Source: Natronococcus occultus SP4 (GTDB lineage Archaea > Halobacteriota > Halobacteria > Halobacteriales > Natrialbaceae). Taken from it: DNA of 64,000 bases. The translations under genes and the position numbers were made by a program. Every line of letters begins with the position of its first letter. The first letter of the stretch is position 1. Location: positions 3,277,001 to 3,341,000 of the forward strand of contig NC_019974.1 in NCBI RefSeq assembly GCF_000328685.1, given 5' to 3'. Under the pieces are notes generated by a model, which worked only from the letters and a program-made list of their open reading frames with translations, made no database searches and was not told where the DNA came from. Positions 27,376 through 36,432 of the stretch are shown piece by piece.

Positions 27376-27480
27376 CAGGCGCCGCGAGCCGAACCGTTGT
27401 GGGCCGACGCGTCGCGGTCCGGCCGCGTTTCGCTCGCGTAGGCTCTCCGTACCGACCGCGATCGAGCGGTTTCCGGACCC

Positions 27481-27488
27481 ATAACAAA
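27481..27488 (+). promoter_or_regulatory. ATAACAAA element before the GT4 gene
   Basis: CATAACAAAC, 34 nt before ATG 27515, implying a leaderless transcript. Confidence 0.6.
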
Positions 27489-27514
27489 CCGTTGCGGACC
27501 GGTTGCCTCCGTCG

Positions 27515-28480
27515 ATGAACGTCCTCGTCGTGACGGCCAACGCCGACGCGCCGTTTCTGACCCAGCAGGTGGACGCACTCGAGGCGCGGGGCGTTGCCGT
27601 CCGGATCCTGCCGATCGCGGGCGAGGTCGGCGCCGACGTCGACCGGAGCCCGCTGGATTACGTCCGGACGGTCCCGCGGGTGCTCCGCGAGGCGGGTCCC
27701 GAGTACGATCTGGTCCACGCCCACTACGGGCTGACTGCGCCCGCCGCGCTGGCTCAGCTGCGACTGCCCGTCGTCCTCTCGCTGTGGGGCTCCGACGTCT
27801 ACGGCCCGGCCGCACCCGTGAGCAAGCTCTGTGCCCCGCTATGTGCGGAGACGGTCGTCATGTCGGACGCGATGCGGACCGAACTCGGTCGGGGGACGGT
27901 GATCCCCGACGGCGTCGATCTCGAGCGGTTCCGCCCCGAATCACGGGCCCGCGCCCGCGAGGACGTCGGGTGGTCGGCCGACGAGTACCACGTCCTCTTT
28001 CCCTATTCGCCCGCACGCACGGTGAAAAACTATCCGCGGGCCGAACGCGTCGTCGCTGCCGCCTCGCGACGCCTGGACAGACCCGTTCGACTGCAGACGG
28101 TCTCCGGGGTCGACCACGACGCGGTCTCGACCTATCTCAATGCCGCCGACGCCCTGCTTCTGACCTCCGATAGCGAGGGGTCGCCCAACTCAGTCAAGGA
28201 GGCCCTGGCCTGCAACGTGCCCGTCGTCTCGGTCCCGGTCGGGGACGTGCCCGAACGGCTCGGCGGGGTCGACCCCTCGGTCGTCGCGAGGACGGACCGG
28301 GCGCTGGTCGCGGGCCTGGTCGACGTCCTCGAGCGCGGCGAGCGCTCGAACGGGCGGGAGGCGGCTCGCGAGGTGAGCATCGAACGAACCGCCGACAGGA
28401 TGCTCGCGGTCTACGAGCGAGCGACCGGAACGCGGGTCGCCGACCGCGAGCGCGAGCGGGAGGCCGTCGCCTCGCGGTAG
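27515..28480 (+). CDS. GT4-family glycosyltransferase
   Basis: A 321-residue GT-B glycosyltransferase. It begins MNVLVVTANADAPFLTQQVD, has YDLVHAHYGLTAPAAL (about residue 67), VLSLWGSDVYG near 88-98 and IPDGVDLERFRP near 130, and the C-terminal donor site DALLLTSDSEGSPNSVKEAL followed by ACNVPVVS. It would transfer a sugar from an NDP donor onto a glycan intermediate at the cytoplasmic membrane face. The C-terminal 15 residues are highly charged. It is divergent from the DUF354 gene. Confidence 0.85.
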   Translation: MNVLVVTANADAPFLTQQVDALEARGVAVRILPIAGEVGADVDRSPLDYVRTVPRVLREAGPEYDLVHAHYGLTAPAALAQLRLPVVLSLWGSDVYGPAAPVSKLCAPLCAETVVMSDAMRTELGRGTVIPDGVDLERFRPESRARAREDVGWSADEYHVLFPYSPARTVKNYPRAERVVAAASRRLDRPVRLQTVSGVDHDAVSTYLNAADALLLTSDSEGSPNSVKEALACNVPVVSVPVGDVPERLGGVDPSVVARTDRALVAGLVDVLERGERSNGREAAREVSIERTADRMLAVYERATGTRVADREREREAVASR

Positions 28481-28496
28481 CTGGGCGATCGCGGGA

Positions 28497-28832
28497 CTAC
28501 TCACCGAAGACGGCAGCGACGTCCTCGAGCAACGCTCCGGCCGACTCGTGGCCCTCGTACCGGACGGTTCCAGTTCGCCGATCGAGCTCCAGCCAGCCCC
28601 GGGATTGCAGCTTCGGCAGCTGGTGGTGGACGATCGCCGACGACAGCTCCTCGCGGTCGCGCTCGGGAATCCGCCTGTCGAGGTGGACGACCAGTTCCTC
28701 GACCGTCGCGGTGGGGCCGCCGGCGTCGTTCTCGAAGTAGTGGACGATCTCTCAGCGAAGACTGTCACGCAGCGTGTCGAGGACCCTGTCCACCGCCGGT
28801 GCTTTCTCCGGATAGCAGGAACGAGCGACCAT
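28497..28832 (-). pseudogene. DUF7344-type protein broken by one in-frame TGA
   Basis: The minus-strand frame reads from ATG 28832 (MVARSCYPEKAPAVDRVLDT and LRDSLR), hits TGA at 28752-28754, and continues in the same frame with EIVHYFENDAGGPTATVEEL, SSAIVHHQLPKLQSRGWLEL and ALLEDVAAVFGE to a proper stop. The two parts make one short DUF7344-type winged helix of 111 codons. Relatives have Arg at the stop position (LRR-EIVHYF), and CGA to TGA is a single change. No good internal start rescues the second half. Confidence 0.75.
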
Positions 28833-28898
28833 AGGAATGGTACCATCTGACACAGTATAGCAATACCGGGGCGAGCGCTCGTGCCGTGCGAGGACGTC

Positions 28899-29867
28899 CT
28901 ATCCGAACTCCGTCCGGTACCAGGCGGCCGTCTCCGGAAGGTGGGCCTCGAGCGGGCGGTAGGTGTAGCCCAGTTCCTCGTGGGCCTTCCGGGAGGTGTA
29001 GAACAGCCGCTGGGTCGCGAGCCGAGCCATCCGGCGGTCGAAGGGGAACACGCGCCGACCGGTGGTGGCGTCGACGAGTTCGGCGACGGGACCCGCCGCG
29101 TGAATCGCAGTCGGCGGGACGGGCACCCGCGCGGGAGCGCCGTCGAGGGCGTCGCCGATCCGCGAGACGGCCCGGTCGTAGGTGAGGTTCTCGCCGCCGA
29201 GGATGTAGTGTTCGCCGCGCTCGCCGCGTTCGGCCGCGGCGACCAGCCCTGCGACGACGTCGTCGACGCCGACGATACTGAGTCCTCCGGGGAGGTAGGC
29301 CGGCATCGTCCGTTCGATCCCCATCGCGAGCAGCTGGGCGGTGAAGTTCCGATCACCGGGGCCGAAGATCGATGTCGGGTGCGTCGTCACCGCGTCGCCG
29401 GTTCGCTCGGCGTAGCGGTCGACGAGGCTCTCGGCTCGGGCTTTCGAGGCCTGATAGGCGCCGATCGGTTCGGCGACGTTGGTCTCGTCGGCGACGGGGT
29501 CGCTCCCGTTCGGACGGCGCGTCCCCGAGGTGCTCGTAAACACCACGCGCCCGGCGTCGGTCGCCGCACAGGCCTCGAGCAGGGTCGCGGTCCCGTCCCG
29601 GTTGACCCGGTGGACGGTCTCCGGGTCGGCGTTCCAGAGGCTCGCGCCCGCGAGGTGGAAGACGACGTCGGTGTCGTCGACCAGCGACTCGAGGACGCCC
29701 CGATCGAAGAGGTCGCCGACGTACCACTCGACGTCCTCGGGGTCGTCCCGACCGGGGCCCGAGCGGCTGAGCCCGCGGACCTCCCACCCCTCGGACCGGA
29801 GATGGTCACAGAGGTGGGTTCCCAGAAACCCCGTTGCGCCGGTGACTGCGGCGGTGTCCCCGGTCAT
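28899..29867 (-). CDS. NAD-dependent epimerase/dehydratase
   Basis: A 322-residue extended short-chain dehydrogenase. It starts with VTGATGFLGTHLCDHL (about residues 8-23), has VVFTSTSGTRRP and the active-site motif YQASK (about residue 145). Such enzymes epimerise or reduce NDP-sugars. Its start overlaps the DUF362 stop by 4 bases, so it is third in the Gfo/Idh-DUF362-epimerase operon, transcribed from an ATAACAAA promoter. The substrate is unknown. Confidence 0.85.
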   Translation of the reverse strand: MTGDTAAVTGATGFLGTHLCDHLRSEGWEVRGLSRSGPGRDDPEDVEWYVGDLFDRGVLESLVDDTDVVFHLAGASLWNADPETVHRVNRDGTATLLEACAATDAGRVVFTSTSGTRRPNGSDPVADETNVAEPIGAYQASKARAESLVDRYAERTGDAVTTHPTSIFGPGDRNFTAQLLAMGIERTMPAYLPGGLSIVGVDDVVAGLVAAAERGERGEHYILGGENLTYDRAVSRIGDALDGAPARVPVPPTAIHAAGPVAELVDATTGRRVFPFDRRMARLATQRLFYTSRKAHEELGYTYRPLEAHLPETAAWYRTEFG

Positions 29868-30784
29868 CGCTCGAGCTGGGGCGGGACGGCGTCGCCGCTG
29901 GTCGCCGCGTAGAGGCGGTAGGCAGTCGAGACGGCCGGATGGGTGTCCTCGGACGGCGGTAGTCGTCCGCCGGAGAGTCGCTCGCGGACCGCGTCGAGGT
30001 CGAGCTCGTCGAGGTTCTCGACGGCGACTGGACGGGTCGACTCGGGAACCAGTTCCGAGAGCGCCTCGTCGTCCCCGATCGCGCGACCGAGCAGGGAGGT
30101 GGCGACGGCGTCGACGGCCGGGGCCGACCCCGACAGCACCGCGTCGACCGCGGCGGGATCGTCCCCGTAGGCGACGACCCCGTCGAGGACGGCGAGGACG
30201 GGTTCGACCGCGCGGGTCACTGCGATCGCGATCCGTTCGGGTTCGGCGGTCGAGCGGACGAGTCGGGCGAGCGTTCGCGTCGCTCCGGCGACCATACCCT
30301 CGGCGGTCGGCCGCAGCGTCGGCACGACGATCGTCGGCGACTCGAGCAGCGGCTCCGGCACCGAGAGCGCGACCGATCGCCCTCCGGCGGATCGGTACTC
30401 GTTTCGTTTCGGGACGTCGGCCAGATCGACCAGCGCGGCCCCGACGCGCTCGGCCAGGCGGTCGTACCCCAGATACGACGCCGTCCGCTCGAACGCGATG
30501 CGGTCGTCGCTGCGCCCGAGGACGGCGACGTCGGCCCCGAGCTCGCGATCGAGCCACGCGGCGACCGCGCCGACGACCGCGGGATCGGTCACGACGCCCG
30601 TCGAGGGGTGGAACGGGTAGTGTGCGTCGGGCGCGATCGCGACCCGATCGGCGTCCTCGAGACGGTCTCGATGGGGAGCGAGGACGGTTCCGACGGCGTC
30701 CTCGAGGCGGGCCCGCCGGGTGTCGACGTCGGGCCGCCAGCCGCGGCCGTCGCGATCGACCGCGGCCAGGCGAACGGCGTTCAC
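29864..30784 (-). CDS. DUF362 domain protein
   Basis: A 306-residue protein matching DUF362, a family whose bacterial members often carry ferredoxin-like iron-sulfur domains. None is seen here, as there are almost no Cys residues. Recognisable parts are VAIAPDAHYPFHPSTGVVTD, the RSDDRIAFERTASYLGYDRL segment and VVPTLRPTAEG. It is flanked by, and overlaps by 4 bases, a Gfo/Idh oxidoreductase and an epimerase, a setting that suggests a role in sugar or glycan chemistry. The true reaction is unknown. Confidence 0.75.
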   Translation of the reverse strand: MNAVRLAAVDRDGRGWRPDVDTRRARLEDAVGTVLAPHRDRLEDADRVAIAPDAHYPFHPSTGVVTDPAVVGAVAAWLDRELGADVAVLGRSDDRIAFERTASYLGYDRLAERVGAALVDLADVPKRNEYRSAGGRSVALSVPEPLLESPTIVVPTLRPTAEGMVAGATRTLARLVRSTAEPERIAIAVTRAVEPVLAVLDGVVAYGDDPAAVDAVLSGSAPAVDAVATSLLGRAIGDDEALSELVPESTRPVAVENLDELDLDAVRERLSGGRLPPSEDTHPAVSTAYRLYAATSGDAVPPQLER

Positions 30785-31884
30785 GGGCGCACCTCCGGCA
30801 GCTCGATCTCGGTAGCTGTGGTCTCGGCTGCCAGATCGTACGCTCGCTCGGCGAGCGCGAGCGACCGCCGCCCATCGCGGCCGCTGACGGGCGGCTCCTC
30901 ACCGTTCCGGATCGCCCCGACGAAGTCCGCCAGCGCGTCGTAGTGGGCCTGCAGGTAGAACGTCGGCCCGAACACGGTTCGGTCGGCGGCGCCGACGCGG
31001 CTGGCGACGTTCTCGAGGGCGGCCCGGGCCGCGCTCGCATAGAAGTGCTCCGGGAGGTGCTCCTGGTTGGTGATCGTGCCCGTGATCCCCTCCAGGCGCA
31101 GCCGGGTGTTGACCTCGGGGAGCTCTTCCCACTGGTAGGAGCCACAGTGCAGCGTGACCGTCGTTCCCGTCTCGGGCGCGCGCAGCAGGACCGTCGCGGC
31201 GTCCTCGACGTCGATGTCGAGGGTGTGGCCCGTCGTCGCCGCGCGCACTTCTAGTTCGCCGAACAGCCACTCGAGGACGTCGAAACAGTGCACGCCGAGC
31301 TCGAGCAGGGAGCCGCCCCCGACGGCGTCGGAATCGAGCGGCCAGGAGGGGGGTGCGGCGTCGGCTGGGGGGCGCCCGAGCGGGCCGTCGTTGAGCCGGG
31401 TGATCGAGGCGTAGGGAACGTGACCGACGCTGCCGTCCTCGTAGGCCGACTTGACGCCGACCATGTCGGGCTGGTAGCGAAGCGTGTGGTCGACGCCGAC
31501 GGCGATCCCGGCCTGTGTCGCGGTCTCGAGCATCCGATCGGCTTCCTCCGTCGAACGGGCCAGGGGTTTCTCGACGAAAACGTCGACCCCGTGCTCGGCA
31601 GCTCGTTCGACGGCCTCCGCGTGGAGAAAGGGCGGGAGTGCGACGACGGCGACGTCGAGATCCTCGGCCGCGAGCAGCGCCGCGTAGTCGTCGTAGGTGC
31701 GCTCGACGCCGGCCCGTTCGGCCCGCTCGCGGTTCTCCGGAACCGCGTCCGCGGCCGCGACGACCGCGACGTCGGGCATCGCGAGCGCGGATTTCAGGTG
31801 CACCGTGCCGATGTTACCGACCCCGAGGACGCCGACCGAGAGCGCCCCGGAGTCGCTCGCTCGGCTGCGAAACTGTGAGAGCAT
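30781..31884 (-). CDS. Gfo/Idh/MocA oxidoreductase
   Basis: A 367-residue NAD(P)-dependent sugar oxidoreductase. It has the Rossmann motif GVLGVGNIGTVHLKSAL (about residues 18-34), VDVFVEKPLAR near 105-115 and VDHTLRYQPDM near 138. It is first in a three-gene operon with DUF362 and the epimerase. ATG 31884 lies 35 nt after an ATAACAAA element, which implies a leaderless start. It is probably an NDP-sugar dehydrogenase for glycan tailoring; the substrate is unproven. Confidence 0.85.
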   Translation of the reverse strand: MLSQFRSRASDSGALSVGVLGVGNIGTVHLKSALAMPDVAVVAAADAVPENRERAERAGVERTYDDYAALLAAEDLDVAVVALPPFLHAEAVERAAEHGVDVFVEKPLARSTEEADRMLETATQAGIAVGVDHTLRYQPDMVGVKSAYEDGSVGHVPYASITRLNDGPLGRPPADAAPPSWPLDSDAVGGGSLLELGVHCFDVLEWLFGELEVRAATTGHTLDIDVEDAATVLLRAPETGTTVTLHCGSYQWEELPEVNTRLRLEGITGTITNQEHLPEHFYASAARAALENVASRVGAADRTVFGPTFYLQAHYDALADFVGAIRNGEEPPVSGRDGRRSLALAERAYDLAAETTATEIELPEVRP

Positions 31885-31911
31885 TCGCTCGAGAAGGTGG
31901 TGTCAGCGGGC

Positions 31912-31919
31912 TTTGTTAT
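31912..31919 (-). promoter_or_regulatory. ATAACAAA element before the Gfo/Idh-DUF362 operon
   Basis: On the minus strand, GATAACAAAGC lies 35 nt before ATG 31884. Confidence 0.6.
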
Positions 31920-31977
31920 CGTCGCCGTACTCCGATATCTCGGAGAGTAGATCACCCATTCCGGTCGAACACGTGTC

Positions 31978-32946
31978 TTACTTTCCGTCGCCGAGTTCGG
32001 CGACGCGACGGTGACAGGGCGCGATCGTTCGACCGTCGACGCTGTTTGTGTTCCCGCCGATACCCTGAACGGCGACCCGGCGGGCGACGTCGGCCATCGT
32101 CTCGACGGTGAGGTCGGTCTCGGCGCGTCGTTTGTCGAGATACGCGAGGACGGCACGCATCCGTTCGTCGTCGCGCTCGTGGGTGAGGTTGTTCGGATGG
32201 AGCCACATGTGAAAGGTTCCGTCGCTCGCCGCGGCCTCGTCGATTCCGCGACGGGCCATCGTGACCATTGGATCGCTCCAGACGGATTCGGCGACCGTTC
32301 GCGCGGGCCCCTCGAACCCGAACAGGAACAGCGACGCCGGGACGTTCACCAGCCCGTACTCGTCGACTGCGGGCTCGACGAGCAGCGACCGGGACCGGAC
32401 GGTCGAATCGAAGAGTCCGCGGATCCCGTCGGGAGTCGGCGACCGCCCCCGGTAGGCGGCGACGCCGTACTCCGCGAGGACGTCGCGGTGGCCGATGTCG
32501 TTTCGGGGGTAGATAAACGAGTCGACGGTCTGATTCCATTCCCGGGCCAGTTCGACGCTTCGCTCGAGTTCGGCCGCGGCGAACTCGTGGTCGGTCTCGG
32601 GACGGCCGAACAGCGCGTGGGAAAACGAGTGGCTGGCGAACTCGTGGTCGACGTCGGACTCGAGGATCGCGCGGACGAGCTCCGGACAGTACCGGAGGTC
32701 CTCGCGGTCGCGCCAGGCGCCCCGCTCGCGGTCGAACCAGCCGTCGGGGGCGGGGTGGTCGGCGTGGCGCCCGTCACAAGAGTCGAGCATGAGGTGGCCG
32801 ACGACCGCCCAGGTCGCCGGCACGTCGTACTCCGCACACAGCTCGAGCATCGTCTCCCAGCCGCGTCGTCCGGCCTCGACCCGGTCGGTCGGTGCGGGAT
32901 CGAGGTCGTGGAATCCCCATCCCAGCTCGGCGTCGAGCGAGATCAC
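31978..32946 (-). CDS. Polysaccharide deacetylase
   Basis: A 322-residue NodB-fold carbohydrate esterase. It begins MISLDAELGWGFHD (the catalytic D is in SLDAELG), with VPATWAVVGHLML near 45, the metal-binding EFASHSFSHALFG near 105 and FIYPRNDIGH near 150. It has no signal peptide, so it may act on lipid-linked or nucleotide-linked sugars in the cytoplasm. GTG 32946 is used because it overlaps the stop of a mini-ORF that starts at the leaderless position after the ATAACAAA element. Confidence 0.8.
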   Translation of the reverse strand: MISLDAELGWGFHDLDPAPTDRVEAGRRGWETMLELCAEYDVPATWAVVGHLMLDSCDGRHADHPAPDGWFDRERGAWRDREDLRYCPELVRAILESDVDHEFASHSFSHALFGRPETDHEFAAAELERSVELAREWNQTVDSFIYPRNDIGHRDVLAEYGVAAYRGRSPTPDGIRGLFDSTVRSRSLLVEPAVDEYGLVNVPASLFLFGFEGPARTVAESVWSDPMVTMARRGIDEAAASDGTFHMWLHPNNLTHERDDERMRAVLAYLDKRRAETDLTVETMADVARRVAVQGIGGNTNSVDGRTIAPCHRRVAELGDGK

Positions 32947-32987
32947 CACGCTTCCCACAGCGTCCACCACCGTTGGGGCATACTCAT
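32943..32987 (-). CDS. Candidate Trp-rich leader ORF before the deacetylase
   Basis: MSMPQRWWTLWEAW then TGA. There are four Trp in 14 residues. The stop overlaps the deacetylase GTG by 3 bases, and the ATG is 34 nt from the promoter motif, exactly the leaderless spacing seen at other sites. Confidence 0.4.
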   Translation of the reverse strand: MSMPQRWWTLWEAW

Positions 32988-33013
32988 GTTCGAGCCGATA
33001 GCGGCTGTATCGT

Positions 33014-33021
33014 TTTGTTAT
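33014..33021 (-). promoter_or_regulatory. ATAACAAA element before the deacetylase
   Basis: On the minus strand, CATAACAAAAC lies 34 nt before the mini-ORF ATG at 32987. Confidence 0.6.
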
Positions 33022-33166
33022 GGGCGCCGTTCCGCGCCCGTCGCCGTCCTGACGAGTCAGTAAGCGATCGATACCGGTTGCCGGTAGCAGGGAGACGACG
33101 AACCCGACCGTCGGTAGGGACCGACAACGCCTCGCGGGTCGGCGTCGAGCCCGCTGAAGCGGATCT

Positions 33167-33174
33167 ATAACAAA
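33167..33174 (+). promoter_or_regulatory. ATAACAAA element before the phosphodiesterase
   Basis: TATAACAAAGC, 65 nt before ATG 33232, so this transcript probably has a short leader. It is divergent from the deacetylase element at 33014. Confidence 0.6.
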
Positions 33175-33231
33175 GCGGTCGTCGGCGCACCTCCACCACA
33201 GTAGACGTTTCGAACGTCCCGATACCCACCC

Positions 33232-34818
33232 ATGAGCCCATCTTCCACCCCATCGAAGCGAGCGTTCGTCCTCGGACTCGACGGCGTACCGTGGCGGCTG
33301 ATCGAGCGATGGAGCGACGCCGGCGAGCTCCCGAACTTCGCCCGCATGCGCGAGGAGGGAGCCTCCGGCGTCCTCGAGAGCACCCGTCCGCCGACGACGC
33401 CGCTCGCCTGGCCCTCGATCGCCACCGGCGTCTGGCCGGACAAACACGGGCTCTACGGCTTCCAGCGACTCTCGAGCGAGTACTCCCAGCGGATGTATAC
33501 GAGCCACGACCGGCGCCAGCCGGCCCTCTGGGACCAGCTCTCGCCGGCCCACGTCGGCAACGTTCCGATGACCTACCCGGCGAGCGAGCTCGACGGGACG
33601 ATGGTGACGGGGATGATGACTCCCTCGACCGAGCGGGAGTTTACCTATCCGCCCGAGCTCCGCGCGAAACTCGAAGAGCGGATCCCGGAGTATCGGATCA
33701 GCCTCGACTACCCAGACTACGCCGACCGCCTCGAGGCGTTCCCCGCCGCTGTCGACGACATGCTCTCGAAACGCCGCGAGCTGATGCGCCTCCAGATGGA
33801 GGAAGCCAGCGACGACTGGCAGCTGTTTTTCTTCGTCTACACGGCGCCCGACCGGTTCCAGCACCTCGTCTGGGAGATGGACCAGCTGCTCGAACACTAC
33901 AGGCGGCTCGACGAGATCCTCGGGGAGGTCATCGAGTACGCCGACGATCACGTCGCCGACCTCTATGTTGTCTCCGACCACGGGTTCGGGCCGATCGAGA
34001 CGCTCGTCTACGTCAACCGGATCCTCGAGCGCGAGGGGTATCTCTTCCGGCAGGAAAACGAGGGCACCCGCGGCGCGCTCGCGAGCCTGGGGATCTCCCG
34101 GGACACCATCACGAACACGCTCGAGCGGGTCGGCATCTCCGAGGACGTCCTCGTCTCGACGCTCCCCCGCCGGCTCGTCGACTCGGTCGCCGAGCAGATC
34201 CCCGGCGACCACGCCCTCTACGACGTCGACTACGAGCGTACCGTCGCGTTCGTCCACGGGGCGGGCAACTGTTACATCAACGACGCCGAGCGCTTCGAAC
34301 ACGGCGTCGTCGACCCCGGCGACGTCGAGCGGATCAAGGCCGAACTCGTCGACGTCTTCGAGTCCGTCACCGACGACGGCGACCGCGTCCTCGAGGTCTT
34401 CGACGGCGACGAGCTGTTTCCGACCGACGAGCGGTCGCCGGACCTGGTCGTCAACGGCACGGACGGCTATGACTCGCGAAACACCATCTCCGACGAGACG
34501 TTCGGCGAGACCGGGACCTACGCCGCCAGCCATCGCAGCAAGGGGATCGTGCTCTGTCGGGGCCCCTCGATCGACGCCGGGGCGACGCTGCGGGGTGCCC
34601 GCGTCGTCGATATCGCACCGACGCTGCTGCACGGGATCGGCGAGCCGATCCCCGAGAACACCGACGGCCGCGTCCTCTTCGACGCCTTCGACGAGCGGGC
34701 GACACCCTCGCGGACGAAAGTCGAGCGAACCGCGGTGTCGGGCGGCGACGGCGGCGAGGTCGAGGAGGACTTCTCCGACGTCGAGGACCGGCTGAAGGGG
34801 CTGGGTTACATGGAGTGA
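33232..34818 (+). CDS. AlkP-superfamily phosphodiesterase/nucleotide pyrophosphatase
   Basis: A 528-residue cytoplasmic protein of the type I phosphodiesterase family. FVLGLDGVPWRLI (about residue 11) holds the first metal Asp, TTPLAWPSIATGVWPDKHGL (about 60-79) the nucleophile region, FVYTAPDRFQHLVW the middle and VVSDHGFGPIE the second metal site; SHRSKGIVLCRG and EDRLKGLGY end it. It resembles the protein at 54468, including the C-terminal EDRL--LGY. The substrate could be a phosphorylated or nucleotide-linked glycan intermediate. No membrane anchor is seen. Confidence 0.82.
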   Translation: MSPSSTPSKRAFVLGLDGVPWRLIERWSDAGELPNFARMREEGASGVLESTRPPTTPLAWPSIATGVWPDKHGLYGFQRLSSEYSQRMYTSHDRRQPALWDQLSPAHVGNVPMTYPASELDGTMVTGMMTPSTEREFTYPPELRAKLEERIPEYRISLDYPDYADRLEAFPAAVDDMLSKRRELMRLQMEEASDDWQLFFFVYTAPDRFQHLVWEMDQLLEHYRRLDEILGEVIEYADDHVADLYVVSDHGFGPIETLVYVNRILEREGYLFRQENEGTRGALASLGISRDTITNTLERVGISEDVLVSTLPRRLVDSVAEQIPGDHALYDVDYERTVAFVHGAGNCYINDAERFEHGVVDPGDVERIKAELVDVFESVTDDGDRVLEVFDGDELFPTDERSPDLVVNGTDGYDSRNTISDETFGETGTYAASHRSKGIVLCRGPSIDAGATLRGARVVDIAPTLLHGIGEPIPENTDGRVLFDAFDERATPSRTKVERTAVSGGDGGEVEEDFSDVEDRLKGLGYME

Positions 34819-34902
34819 GCCGCGCCGTCGAACCCGTCGGGAGCGTCGAGCCTACGGTTTGCAAGCACAGCGACTACCCTCCGTCGGTCCGCATTCTCAC
34901 GT

Positions 34903-35295
34903 ATGGTCGACGAGGACCTCGAGCTCGAACGCGACATCGGCGAAGCGACGATCGTCTACGACGAACCAGACGAGGGCGTCGCCAGGAAGACGGTGCCCAA
35001 CGAACACGTCGCGTACTTCCAGGACCACTGGATCATCAAAACCGACGAGGACGAGGAGGGCCACGACATCGTGCGACGGATCCCTGCCAAACGAGTCCAC
35101 TACGTCGAGCGCTCCGTCGAGGAGTTCGAGGAGGAGGTGAGCACGCTCGTGGATCAGGTTCAGTCGTTCGCCTCCGACCTCCGGACGAAGATCCCGGTCG
35201 GCGGCGGCCCCTCGGGCGGTCGCGGCGAGGGCGAGGACGTCGAACCGATCAACGTCGACATCGACGAACCCGACGACGAGACGCCCGGTCGGTAG
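34903..35295 (+). CDS. Small acidic conserved protein
   Basis: A 130-residue protein of unknown function. It is beta-rich at the N-terminus (ATIVYDEPDEGVARKTVPNE, VAYFQDHWIIKT, IPAKRVHYVERSVEEFEEEV), has a helical middle and a disordered Gly/Asp-rich tail. Similar haloarchaeal proteins exist, but I cannot name a family. It lies 84 bases downstream of the phosphodiesterase on the same strand. Confidence 0.6.
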   Translation: MVDEDLELERDIGEATIVYDEPDEGVARKTVPNEHVAYFQDHWIIKTDEDEEGHDIVRRIPAKRVHYVERSVEEFEEEVSTLVDQVQSFASDLRTKIPVGGGPSGGRGEGEDVEPINVDIDEPDDETPGR

Positions 35296-35514
35296 CTGGA
35301 GGCGATCTCGCTACCGCGTCTCGGACGCCGAACCGTCGTGCGCGCTTCGGGGCCGGGACAGGCCATCCGTCACGTGGTGGGGCGTACTGACCGCCAACGA
35401 TTCTGCCAGCTTCGCCAGCTGGTCTTCGCAGGGCGCGTTTGGATCACGACGGTCATCCGAGGACACATCGCGTCACAGGGTGATCTCGTCGCCACTGCAC
35501 CGAGTGGCCGTTGA

Positions 35515-36180
35515 TCAGTCTGGCTTTTCGCCGTCATCCATGAGGGAAGAAACGATGAGTCGTTTGGTCCCACGCCGAAGGAGACCACTGGCTGCAGGTT
35601 GAGAGATATCCAGAGTAGCGGCGACTTCGCTGAGAGTTGCGTTCCGCGGGTCTTCGAAATAGCCTGCGTCGAGTGCGACGAGGAGTGCCTCTCGTTGGCT
35701 ATCGGTCAACCCTGCGTCCGTCTTCCCCAAACTAGCGTACTCGTTTACGCGCAGTAACTCGATCTCGATGCCGTTCCGTTCTGCATAGTCCCAGAGAGGA
35801 GCCAGATTCGTCCGGTCGGGCAGCCACACTGTTAGCACCCAACCGTTTCCGTCGTTTTTCATATCGAGTATGACACCGTTCGCGGTCGAAATGATCGGTG
35901 AGATGACCTTCGCTTCGTCCGTGTACTCGAAGCTATAAATCGCCTTCTCGTCTCTGGTTTCGATGACTCGTTCGAACTCGCCGATGGTGTGATCGTTCCG
36001 CAATCCGTCTTCGAACCGGCGGAAATCAGATGACCGTATGCGATAGAAGAACTTCCCCGATGTCGGGTCAGTTCCTGCCTCTAGCACCGACCTGACGGTC
36101 GCACTCTGGTCGTGAGTGACTGTCTTTGTGAGCACGATGTCAGGGTGCTCGACTCGGACGACTGCTTTGATATCAGTCAC
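35515..36180 (-). CDS. Bat-like HTH_10 transcriptional regulator
   Basis: A 221-residue protein with the bacterio-opsin-activator-like N-terminal domain and the C-terminal HTH_10: LTDSQREALLVALDAGYFED, with PRNATLSEVAATLDISQPAA and a final recognition helix. This pair is the standard layout of haloarchaeal Bat-type regulators. It is divergent from the EamA-family gene and its upstream small ORF. GTG 36180 (MTDIKAVVRVEHPD) is the family-like start; the upstream extension is not conserved in character. Confidence 0.82.
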   Translation of the reverse strand: MTDIKAVVRVEHPDIVLTKTVTHDQSATVRSVLEAGTDPTSGKFFYRIRSSDFRRFEDGLRNDHTIGEFERVIETRDEKAIYSFEYTDEAKVISPIISTANGVILDMKNDGNGWVLTVWLPDRTNLAPLWDYAERNGIEIELLRVNEYASLGKTDAGLTDSQREALLVALDAGYFEDPRNATLSEVAATLDISQPAASGLLRRGTKRLIVSSLMDDGEKPD

Positions 36181-36432
36181 TGTTCTACGGGGTAGGTGTC
36201 TGTAATATATGAGCATGTATATCTGGCAAGGTCCTGCGCAACTAGCAGAACCGGTTCGGTGCATACTGAGGATAGTAACGCATTGACGGCACGTGCCGAA
36301 CCGGCGTCGGCGAAACGCGACAGCCAGCGTCTGCGTTCAGCAGCCGGGAACGCACGAATCATCTAGACCCATATAAATGGATTATTCGATTAAGGGAGAG
36401 ACCAATTCGGACACGGTCGGTATACAGTATGT

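Noticed and set aside
28881-31254. Long plus-strand frames across the epimerase/DUF362/Gfo-Idh operon
   Set aside because: The minus-strand genes have clear family motifs and overlapping starts and stops; the plus-strand frames are Arg-rich shadows.
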